Assembly (NCBI GenBank): GCA_027489295.1
Contig: JAIYAA010000257.1
Location: forward strand, 1 to 17,419
DNA length: 17,419 bases
Origin: Sphingomonadales bacterium
GTDB taxonomy: Bacteria > Pseudomonadota > Alphaproteobacteria > Sphingomonadales > Sphingomonadaceae
Reading direction: 5' to 3'
The position numbers and the translations under genes were made by a program. The notes beneath the pieces were generated by a model. That model was not told where the DNA came from. It saw only the letters and a program-made list of their open reading frames with translations, and did not search any database. This document shows, piece after piece, positions 1-4,802 of this stretch; position 1 is the stretch's first letter, and each line of letters begins with the position of its first letter.

Positions 1-266
1 CTCCAGGCACCCACACCACACCCCCCTCCAGGAGCCCCCCCCCCGGGGGCCGCGACCCACAGCAAGCCTCGTGCCAGCCCCGCTCCGTGCTCCGTGCACC
101 AAGGTGGTGCGTGTCTCCTTGGTACCTCCCTGCCCCTCGGACGGGTGCCTTGCTACCCTAGCCCCGGTCGACCGTGAAACGTCGTGGCGGTACCTCCCGT
201 GGCCTTGGGGCGTATGTTGGTTTCACGCAACGCCTTGAGCCCCCGTCCGGCTACCGTTCGTCGCCC

Positions 267-282
267 CTGGCACGCCGCTTGC
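267..282 (+). promoter_or_regulatory. sigma54-type promoter-like site 1
   Basis: CTGGCACG, four bases, then TTGC matches the sigma54 consensus YTGGCACG-N4-TTGC at every conserved position, including GG and GC at the -24 and -12 elements. Transcription would start near 294 and read into the repeat region. No gene follows closely, so this may be a decoy, a duplicated copy or a distal promoter. Confidence 0.55.
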
Positions 283-316
283 CCCGCAAGACTCGTGCCT
301 GACAAGCCTTGTCACC
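282..316 (+). repeat. 35-bp direct repeat, copy 1
   Basis: Bases 282-316 are identical to 336-370 over 35 bases, with a period of 54. The repeat contains the dyad TGACAAG-C-CTTGTCA at 300-314. A degenerate relative, TGACGTCCTTGGTCA, lies between the copies at 320-334. Confidence 0.9.
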
Positions 317-368
317 GTATGACGTCCTTGGTCACCCCCGCAAGACTCGTGCCTGACAAGCCTTGTCA
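300..368 (+). promoter_or_regulatory. tandem 15-bp dyads, candidate activator-binding sites
   Basis: Perfect inverted repeats of two 7-bp arms with one central base lie at 300-314 and 354-368; a degenerate third is at 320-334. Tandem dyads 80-150 bases upstream of a sigma54 promoter are the usual form of enhancer-binding-protein sites, and these fall at about -141, -121 and -87 from the start predicted for the third sigma54-like site. A repressor operator is the main alternative. Confidence 0.45.
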
Positions 369-370
369 CC
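336..370 (+). repeat. 35-bp direct repeat, copy 2
   Basis: This is the exact second copy of 282-316. Its dyad is at 354-368. It ends just upstream of the second sigma54-like site. Confidence 0.9.
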
Positions 371-374
371 CCGG

Positions 375-390
375 CTGGCACGCTTCTTGC
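375..390 (+). promoter_or_regulatory. sigma54-type promoter-like site 2
   Basis: CTGGCACG-CTTC-TTGC again matches the sigma54 consensus completely; only the four spacer bases differ from the other three copies. It lies five bases after the second 35-bp repeat. The predicted start near 402 would give an RNA reading into the gene at 483. Confidence 0.55.
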
Positions 391-420
391 CATATCCCCC
401 CTTCGTACCCCCCGTGGGGG

Positions 421-437
421 CTGGCACGCCGCTTGCT
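421..437 (+). promoter_or_regulatory. sigma54-type promoter-like site 3, before the gene at 483
   Basis: CTGGCACG-CCGC-TTGCT is a perfect sigma54 -24/-12 match, followed by a T-rich stretch ending TTTTTAGG. The same arrangement recurs at the fourth site. The TTGC box ends 46 bases before the ATG at 483. The dyads centred at 307 and 361 would lie roughly 140 and 87 bases upstream of the predicted start near 448, a normal range for sigma54 activator sites. Confidence 0.65.
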
Positions 438-482
438 TACTTTTTAGGTACCCCCCACCCCTGCGCCCCTTAGGAGCCCCCC

Positions 483-812
483 ATGCTAAACGCCCCCCTC
501 GACCGCCACGCCGCCCTCGACCCGATCGCCGCTAACGCCGACCGCGACCCGTGCGACCAAGCCCCGATCGCCGCCGCCGTCGCCGCCCTGCTCGCCCTGC
601 CGCACGACGCCACCCCCGACGCGCAGGAGGGGGCCGCCGAGGCGCTCCTGATGGTGCTCCTGGACCAGGGGTGCCTGATGTGCGGCGAGGAGCAGGAAGC
701 GTACCTCGAAACCGACGGCTTCGCGTTTGACGGTAACGTCCGCGTCCCCGGCTTCGGCTGGCTGGCGGTCGCTGCTGACGGGTCGGTCCAAGCGATCCCC
801 GACGCCGAGTAA
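483..812 (+). CDS. hypothetical acidic Ala/Asp-rich protein (109 aa)
   Basis: I do not recognise this protein. TAGGAG at 471-476 lies six bases before the ATG and fixes the start. The N-terminal two thirds is Ala-, Asp- and Pro-rich and probably helical; a CxxC pair (CLMC) occurs near residue 60; the C-terminal part looks beta-rich (VRVPGFGWLAV). It is the first gene after the sigma54-like array. Its DNA is about 70% GC or more, with repeated GCC codons, well above the genes after 1600, so it may have a different origin or be under different codon selection. It is probably an accessory or host-takeover protein, judged only by position. Confidence 0.75.
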   Translation: MLNAPLDRHAALDPIAANADRDPCDQAPIAAAVAALLALPHDATPDAQEGAAEALLMVLLDQGCLMCGEEQEAYLETDGFAFDGNVRVPGFGWLAVAADGSVQAIPDAE

Positions 813-819
813 GGCCCAC

Positions 820-837
820 GCGACCCACGGGGGTCGC
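820..837. repeat. 7-bp inverted repeat in the 813-907 intergenic region
   Basis: GCGACCC, four bases, GGGTCGC: a perfect dyad eight bases after the stop codon of the preceding gene and 13 bases ahead of the fourth sigma54-like site. No T-tract follows, so it is not a classical terminator. It could be an operator or an RNA-end hairpin. Confidence 0.5.
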
Positions 838-849
838 CCTAAGCGCACG

Positions 850-866
850 CTGGCACGCCGCTTGCT
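850..866 (+). promoter_or_regulatory. sigma54-type promoter-like site 4, before the gene at 908
   Basis: CTGGCACG-CCGC-TTGCT repeats the third site exactly and is again followed by T-rich DNA and TTTTTAGG. Its TTGC box ends 42 bases before the ATG at 908, close to the spacing at the third site. Two such sites at matching distances ahead of successive genes argue for a real promoter rather than chance. Confidence 0.65.
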
Positions 867-907
867 TGTTTTTAGGGCGCATTCCGCGCAGAACCGAGGA
901 ACCTACC

Positions 908-1570
908 ATGTCGAACGCCACCCCCGCCCCACGCAAGACACGCGCCCCCGTGCGCGCCCTGAACCACGACGCACACACGGTCGCCGCAGCCGCGAAGGCC
1001 GAAAAGGAACGCAAGGCCGCGAGTAAGGCGGCGCTGCGCGCAGCCGCGAAGGCCCAGAACGAGGCCACGTATAACGGTAAGGACGAGGTGACCCCCGCCC
1101 ACGACGCCCACGTTAACACGTGGCACGAAGCCCGGGTCGCCGATCGCCACGCAGCCGAAGCGCTCGCATACCGCACCACGCTTGAGGAGGACGCACGAAG
1201 CCTGGGTCACGACACCCCCGAAGCGGTCGCCGCTTACGTGGCTGAGCAGTTGGCGCCCCCCGCAGACGAGGGTAAGCAAGGCTACTGCGGTCCGATGGTG
1301 GCGTTGAAGACCGCCCGCCTGTCGTACGTCAAAGCTGCTAACGGCATCGCGTGTAACGGTGACCGCTTGGCGACGATCTGCGGCGCACACAAACGCGAAG
1401 ACACGGTCGCCGCCTTGATCCTGGCTATGGCGCTCGAAGGCAACCCCTACTTGCACCTGAACCCGGGGCAACAGTCGATGAATCTGCGGAACAAGGCACG
1501 CCACGCGATCGCCAATGGCATGCTGAGCTTCGAAGCCATCGAACGCGCCTACGCCCTGGTGACCGGCTGA
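908..1570 (+). CDS. hypothetical protein with Lys/Ala-rich tail, paralogue of the gene at 3652 (220 aa)
   Basis: The start is the ATG at 908, with GAGGA at 896-900; a TTG at 866 in the same frame overlaps the sigma54-like site and is rejected. Residues 1-60 are basic and Ala/Lys/Arg-rich (AKAEKERKAASKAA), resembling a histone-H1-like tail. Residues 126-220 form a domain shared with the gene at 3652: both contain YVKxANG, TVA, LNxGQQSMNxRN and an AI..G segment, roughly 35-40% identical by hand alignment. The function is unknown; a basic tail plus a compact domain suggests binding to nucleic acid. The gene is very GC-rich, unlike its paralogue, and sits behind its own sigma54-like promoter. Confidence 0.8.
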   Translation: MSNATPAPRKTRAPVRALNHDAHTVAAAAKAEKERKAASKAALRAAAKAQNEATYNGKDEVTPAHDAHVNTWHEARVADRHAAEALAYRTTLEEDARSLGHDTPEAVAAYVAEQLAPPADEGKQGYCGPMVALKTARLSYVKAANGIACNGDRLATICGAHKREDTVAALILAMALEGNPYLHLNPGQQSMNLRNKARHAIANGMLSFEAIERAYALVTG

Positions 1571-1574
1571 TTAA

Positions 1575-1609
1575 GGGGGGTTGACAGCCCCCGGTGACCG
1601 TGTTTTAAT
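1575..1609 (+). promoter_or_regulatory. sigma70-type promoter with -35 box inside a G/C-run dyad
   Basis: A perfect TTGACA at 1581-1586, a 17-base spacer and TTTAAT at 1604-1609 with an extended -10 TG at 1601-1602. The -35 box is bracketed by six G (1575-1580) and five C (1588-1592). The same design recurs at 2977 and 3572. It drives the gene at 1661; an RNA start near 1616 would leave a leader of about 45 bases. Confidence 0.8.
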
Positions 1610-1660
1610 CAAGGCATGTCGAGAGGCGTACCACCCTTCATAGTTGAATAGGAGTTCAGA

Positions 1661-2194
1661 ATGACCAAGACCACCCCCCCAGTCCGTGCTTACAACGTCG
1701 CACTCGCGAGCATCAAGCAGCAGCAACAGGAGTTGCACAGCCTGTCGACTTGGCTGGCGAAGCACCAGAAAGCTGCTAACGCGCTCGCGAAGCGCTTCGA
1801 GAAGCTCCCAGGCGACATGAACACGAGCAAGCACAGCCCTTACGCGTACGCCAGCCTGCGGCACAACCATTTCACTCTCGGGGTTTCGTGCTACAACGTG
1901 ACCGGCTTCAAGTGCGAGGAACTGGCGAAGGTGCTGGAACTGTTCGTTGATGCGGACCGCATGACGACCAAGGACTACGCCGAATCGATGAATCGCGAGT
2001 TCACGTTCGAATGGGACGTTGAAGGTGGCGTGCTGCGCGTCCGGGTTGACGTTTACGTCCAGTCCAACAGCCCCACGTGCGTGCGAGTGTTGAAGGAGAC
2101 CAAGGTCGTCACCCGCGAAGACCACGTTTACGAGATGGTCTGTGTCGACGAAATCGAATTCGTTGGCGCCGTCACTGACGACGAAGGAGTCTGA
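1661..2194 (+). CDS. hypothetical protein (177 aa)
   Basis: I do not recognise this protein. TAGGAG just upstream of the ATG supports the start. Residues 15-50 are Gln/Ala/Lys-rich and probably a helix or short coiled coil (IKQQQQEL onward). The C-terminal half alternates hydrophobic and polar residues (VLRVRVDVYV), suggesting a beta-rich fold. The C-terminus is acidic. It is first in a three-gene operon with 2196 and 2612, behind the promoter at 1575-1609. The start of the next gene lies one base after its stop, so translation is probably coupled. Confidence 0.8.
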   Translation: MTKTTPPVRAYNVALASIKQQQQELHSLSTWLAKHQKAANALAKRFEKLPGDMNTSKHSPYAYASLRHNHFTLGVSCYNVTGFKCEELAKVLELFVDADRMTTKDYAESMNREFTFEWDVEGGVLRVRVDVYVQSNSPTCVRVLKETKVVTREDHVYEMVCVDEIEFVGAVTDDEGV

Positions 2195-2195
2195 A

Positions 2196-2615
2196 ATGAG
2201 CGCCACGAAGCTAGCCGAGGCGCTGCGCTGGTGGCTCACTGCCGACGACCAGATTGATTACGACGCATGGGTTGAAGAAGGCGTCGAGTTTGCCCGCGAA
2301 GCACTCGCCTCCTGCGAGGCCCAGGCAGAGGCAAAGCCTGCCCAAGCGCATCAGGCCGAGCCTGCGCCTGCTGTTGAGCCGACTGAGCCCGGTTGGTACG
2401 TTGTGCTCCCGCCCGACTTCGACAAGCCGACTATTCGAGCCTTCGGTAAAGACCATCAATGGTGGATACCGCTCGGCAAGGGTAACGGCGAGGACGGCTG
2501 GGTGACTGGCCGCCCATACAAAAACTGGGTCGGCCCCATCGCCACGATCGACGATGAGCAACCGTTCCGCGCAGCACCCGCAGCGCCTGCCCCTGCCGGC
2601 GAGGAGGGCAAATGA
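2196..2615 (+). CDS. hypothetical modular protein with AAPAAPA linker (139 aa)
   Basis: AAGGAG at 2184-2189 supports the ATG at 2196; an earlier in-frame ATG at 2142 lies inside the upstream gene and is rejected. The first ten residues (MSATKLAEAL) and the segment around ALAS-EAQAEAKPA are nearly the same as in the gene at 15832, at DNA level too. The middle (residues 70-125) contains a Trp/Tyr-rich segment (GWYVVLPPDF, HQWWIPLG, GWVTGRPYKNW). The tail holds the Ala-Pro linker encoded by the 18-nt repeat at 2574-2591. The function is unknown. The mix of shared ends and a unique middle suggests a small accessory gene assembled by recombination. Confidence 0.8.
   Translation: MSATKLAEALRWWLTADDQIDYDAWVEEGVEFAREALASCEAQAEAKPAQAHQAEPAPAVEPTEPGWYVVLPPDFDKPTIRAFGKDHQWWIPLGKGNGEDGWVTGRPYKNWVGPIATIDDEQPFRAAPAAPAPAGEEGK
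2574..2591 (+). repeat. 18-nt Ala-Pro-linker repeat, left copy
   Basis: GCACCCGCAGCGCCTGCC occurs here and exactly at 16153-16170, 16737-16754 and 16955-16972, with one mismatch at 16273-16290. All copies are read in the frame that encodes an Ala-Pro linker within small accessory genes. Confidence 0.8.
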
Positions 2616-2968
2616 GCAAGACCAAATTCCAATTCACGTGGCCACTGCCGAACTTCAAGATTGTGGAAGCTAAGGAATTCTGGCGCGAAGTTTCGGTCTA
2701 CGGTTGCCCACCATCCTTCCATGTGCCTGCGCAGCAGATCGGTGATTCGTGGGCAACCGTCTTGGCGTTCCATGTGAATCGTTACGACCTCCACGGTGGC
2801 GGCTTCGCAGTGATGGTGTACTACAGCGGCCCGAAGGCTGGTACTCAGGAGTACGCGACCTATCGTGAATGTGACCACACGTTCGTCGCGCAGAATCTCG
2901 GTCGCTGCTATAACGCGTACACCTGCTCGAAGTGCGGTGCGTATTACACGGTCGATTCTAGCGACTGA
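2612..2968 (+). CDS. hypothetical protein with C-terminal Cys/His cluster (118 aa)
   Basis: It overlaps the previous gene by ATGA, with GAGGAGG a few bases upstream as ribosome-binding site. The N-terminal 80 residues are aromatic-rich and look like a mixed alpha/beta domain. The last 32 residues carry C87, H89, C99, C105 and C108, the last two as CSKC, which could bind one zinc ion like a small zinc ribbon. I do not recognise the family. It is last in the operon starting at 1661; another promoter follows directly. Confidence 0.78.
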   Translation: MSKTKFQFTWPLPNFKIVEAKEFWREVSVYGCPPSFHVPAQQIGDSWATVLAFHVNRYDLHGGGFAVMVYYSGPKAGTQEYATYRECDHTFVAQNLGRCYNAYTCSKCGAYYTVDSSD

Positions 2969-2976
2969 TTGCCGAA

Positions 2977-3011
2977 GGGGGATTGCTCCCCCACTCCTCC
3001 CGTGTTTTAAT
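2977..3011 (+). promoter_or_regulatory. sigma70-type promoter with -35 box inside a G/C-run dyad
   Basis: TTGCTC at 2983-2988, a 17-base spacer and TTTAAT at 3006-3011 with extended -10 TG. The last ten bases (GTGTTTTAAT) equal those of the promoter at 1575. GGGGGA at 2977-2982 can pair with TCCCCC at 2987-2992, so the -35 box sits in the dyad. It drives the genes at 3044 and 3180. Confidence 0.7.
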
Positions 3012-3043
3012 AGAGTTTAGTCGATAGTCTCAAGGAGCTCCGA

Positions 3044-3172
3044 ATGCGCTACAATTACCAACCCGACAGCAAACGCGTCGCCCGTCTCAAGGCTGCATTC
3101 GGTGCCTTCATCGACTTCGTCACGGCTGCTGCCATCGTGCTGACCGCCTTCATGCTTTCCCTAGCCCTGTGA
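3044..3172 (+). CDS. small membrane protein (42 aa)
   Basis: AAGGAG at 3032-3037 lies six bases before the ATG, and a promoter sits just upstream, so this short gene is well supported. Residues 1-17 are polar and basic (two Lys, three Arg), followed by one hydrophobic segment to the C-terminus (about residues 19-42) that fits a single membrane helix with the N-terminus in the cytoplasm. Phage microproteins of this kind often inhibit host functions or act in lysis or exclusion. Nothing here identifies the role. Confidence 0.65.
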   Translation: MRYNYQPDSKRVARLKAAFGAFIDFVTAAAIVLTAFMLSLAL

Positions 3173-3179
3173 GCCGAAC

Positions 3180-3425
3180 ATGAACCCCAAGTCCATTCAC
3201 CCCCTGATTACCATGATCCACGGTGCTTTCATTCAAGCACGGGTCGAGAAGCAAGCCGCCCAAGCGAAGGCGATGTCCAATCCGAACAACGTCGGCTGGC
3301 ACAAGCAACACACGAACGAGAAGGCTCGTTTGCGTCGCGAGTCCAAGCGTATGATCAGCGCTCGTCAACTGAAGAAAATGCAGAAGACCAGTCGACGCGC
3401 CCTCAAGGAAGCTGACACCTATTGA
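3180..3425 (+). CDS. small basic protein, possible nucleic-acid binder (81 aa)
   Basis: It starts seven bases after the previous stop, so the two genes are probably co-transcribed; there is no strong ribosome-binding site, so translation may be coupled. The protein is rich in Lys and Arg, with a strongly basic helical C-terminal half (KARLRRESKRMISARQLKKM). This suggests RNA or DNA binding, but no family is recognised. Confidence 0.65.
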   Translation: MNPKSIHPLITMIHGAFIQARVEKQAAQAKAMSNPNNVGWHKQHTNEKARLRRESKRMISARQLKKMQKTSRRALKEADTY

Positions 3426-3571
3426 TTCCTAGCCCACTGGGTCGACGATTCATCGGCGTCGATCCAGCCCCCTGTTCCCGATGAAACCCGCCACCCTGGA
3501 GTACCCTATGAGCAAGAACCCCGCCAAGTCCCCCGCAAAGTCCCCGAAAAAGGCCAAGACCACCGTTGAAG

Positions 3572-3607
3572 AGGGGATTGACAGCCCCGATACGCCTGCC
3601 GTACAAT
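3572..3607 (+). promoter_or_regulatory. sigma70-type promoter with -35 box inside a G/C-run dyad, upstream of 3652
   Basis: TTGACA at 3578-3583, an 18-base spacer and TACAAT at 3602-3607. GGGG before and CCCC after the -35 box give GGGGATTGACAGCCCC, identical to the promoter at 1575 in 15 of 16 bases. It lies inside an open frame that could extend the downstream gene, so it favours the ATG at 3652 as the main start. Confidence 0.75.
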
Positions 3608-3651
3608 CGGGCTTCTCCGTTTTCAACCCGCAACCCGCCAAGGAACTTTCC

Positions 3652-4305
3652 ATGTCCACCAAGACTGCCCCCCTATCTGACGAAGACAAAGCCAAAATCG
3701 CCGCCGTGAAGGCTGAAAAGGCCGCTGCCAAGGAGGCCGCTGCTGTCAAGAAGCTCGCTGAAAAGTATGAGCGTGAAATGAAGGCCGCTGCTGCTGCCGA
3801 TGCCAAGGCTCTCGCCAAGGCTGAGCGTGCTGCCAAGACCGCCGAAAAGAAGGCCGCTCGCGACGCTGCTGCCGAAGAAGCCAAGGCCAAGGGCTTGAAC
3901 TACAACGGTTCGATGCTCGCCCTGCGCGACGCCAAGGCTGCCTACGTCAAGGGCGCAAATGGTCGTCTGCGCTCTACCGACGAATTGGCTGTTGTGCTTG
4001 ACGCCGTCCAGCCTCTGGGCACTGTCGCCCTGATCAAAGAACTGCTGAAGCCTGAAGTTGACACCTACGCCGCCCTGAATATCGGCCAACAGTCGATGAA
4101 CTGGCGTAACCGTCTGCGCGGCGCGATCCGTAAGGGTGTCGTGACCATGGAGCAAGTGGTCGCTGCTCGCGACGCGGGCAATTACACCGCCCCGACGCTG
4201 GAAGCACGCGCTGTTGCTGAGCAGAAGGCCCAAGAGCGCGCAGCCAAGAAGGCCGCAGCCGACGCCATCAAGGCTGCCAAGGCTGCCGAAACCGCCCCGG
4301 TCTAA
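3652..4305 (+). CDS. Lys/Ala-rich tailed protein, paralogue of the gene at 908 (217 aa)
   Basis: AAGGAA at 3640-3645 and the promoter at 3572-3607 support the ATG at 3652. The frame is open further upstream: ATG 3508, with GGAG at 3498-3501, would add 48 residues that begin with SPAK/SPKK-type basic repeats. Residues 10-80 are a charged Ala/Lys/Glu helix similar to histone-H1-like tails. Residues 84-176 form the domain shared with the gene at 908 (YVKGANG, TVA, LNIGQQSMNWRN). A second Ala/Lys-rich helix ends the protein. The reaction is unknown; a DNA-packing or nucleoid-like role is a guess from composition. The N-terminal length from 3652 matches the paralogue better than the longer form. 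Confidence 0.8.
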   Translation: MSTKTAPLSDEDKAKIAAVKAEKAAAKEAAAVKKLAEKYEREMKAAAAADAKALAKAERAAKTAEKKAARDAAAEEAKAKGLNYNGSMLALRDAKAAYVKGANGRLRSTDELAVVLDAVQPLGTVALIKELLKPEVDTYAALNIGQQSMNWRNRLRGAIRKGVVTMEQVVAARDAGNYTAPTLEARAVAEQKAQERAAKKAAADAIKAAKAAETAPV

Positions 4306-4318
4306 CCAGACCAAGACT

Positions 4319-4335
4319 GGCCCCCTTAAGGGGCC
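4319..4335 (+). other. GC hairpin after the gene at 3652
   Basis: GGCCCC, five-base loop, GGGGCC, 13 bases after the stop codon. It lacks a T-tract, so it could be a weak or factor-dependent stop, or protect an RNA end. Confidence 0.35.
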
Positions 4336-4362
4336 GTCCCCATAGCTCTATAGGAATTCACC

Positions 4363-4554
4363 GTGACCTGGAACCCCTTTGCCGTCTGGTTTCGCCACCC
4401 CACGCCAGATGAAATGATCTCGCAGCAGCTGTACGAGGCGCGCATCAATTATCTTCACCACATGGCCGAGGCTGAGCATCACCTCGCTCTGTCCGAAATG
4501 TACCAAACCCGCTGCTTGCGCTTGGAAGCGATCGGCAGGGGCAGTTCGAAATGA
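4363..4554 (+). CDS. hypothetical small protein (63 aa)
   Basis: The start is GTG at 4363 with TAGGAA at 4351-4356. The protein begins MTWNPFAVWFRHPTP and continues as a long amphipathic helix rich in Glu, Ala, His and Leu, probably a coiled coil. Small proteins with an N-terminal Trp/Phe-Pro motif followed by one helix are common in phages and prophages, with no known function. Its stop overlaps the next ATG (ATGA), so it begins the operon leading to the SNF2 helicase. Confidence 0.7.
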   Translation: MTWNPFAVWFRHPTPDEMISQQLYEARINYLHHMAEAEHHLALSEMYQTRCLRLEAIGRGSSK

Positions 4555-4802
4555 GTGTCCTCCGAACCGATCTCAACACCCTTGCCAAACGACTCACCGC
4601 AGGGCTCGAAGACCAGTTGACTTGGGCCATTGAAGAAGAATTGAAAACTCACATGGCGCCTATCATAACCAAAGTTGCCCGACAGATGGCACAAAATCTT
4701 CACGGACGTATTTCTGCATATAACGATTTCAGAGATGCGGAAATCAAAGTGACGCTGGTTCTGGACGGTAAATCGGAAGTCGTGGAGCCCGATGATGAAT
4801 AA
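4551..4802 (+). CDS. hypothetical protein upstream of the SNF2 helicase (83 aa)
   Basis: It overlaps its neighbours on both sides: ATGA at 4551, and eleven bases with the helicase gene if that starts at 4792. Mostly helical by eye (residues 5-55), ending in a short beta-like stretch (EIKVTLVLDG) and an acidic tail (VVEPDDE). The family is not recognised. Tight coupling suggests it is made together with the helicase and could be a partner, but that is inference. Confidence 0.7.
   Translation: MSVLRTDLNTLAKRLTAGLEDQLTWAIEEELKTHMAPIITKVARQMAQNLHGRISAYNDFRDAEIKVTLVLDGKSEVVEPDDE

Larger units (their letters stand above)
1..482. other. C-rich non-coding leader region
   Basis: No believable gene lies here. 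The plus strand is strongly C-biased: a hand count of bases 1-60 gives 36 C against 12 G. A run of ten C followed by five G spans 35-49. A short inverted repeat lies at 96-101/105-110 (GCACCA, 3-nt loop, TGGTGC), and CCAAGG at 99-104 is mirrored by CCTTGG at 117-122. GGTACCTCCC occurs at 121-130 and 189-198. The right half holds three sigma54-like sites and two 35-bp repeats, listed separately. It is most likely the control region for the genes starting at 483 and 908. An origin or a packaging site is possible but unsupported. Confidence 0.6.

Noticed and set aside
282..370. The 35-bp repeats as a CRISPR array
   Set aside because: There are only two copies with a 19-base gap, no further repeats and no cas genes; the dyad and the neighbouring promoters fit regulation better.
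184..447. 87-aa open frame starting with GTG in the left region
   Set aside because: It has no ribosome-binding site, runs through the 35-bp repeats and three sigma54-like sites, and its repeated peptide only mirrors the DNA repeat.
532..1179. 215-aa and 210-aa minus-strand frames opposite the genes at 483 and 908
   Set aside because: They are Arg- or Cys/Gly-rich low-complexity translations expected from GC-rich coding DNA; the plus-strand genes have ribosome-binding sites and a paralogue.
1616..1651. 11-codon leader peptide frame ahead of the gene at 1661
   Set aside because: The purine-rich bases are only one base from its ATG, which lies at about the predicted transcription start, and the peptide shows no attenuator-type codon runs.
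4319..4335. GC hairpin as an intrinsic terminator
   Set aside because: There is no T-tract after the stem, and no clear promoter follows before the gene at 4363, so it is listed only as a hairpin.
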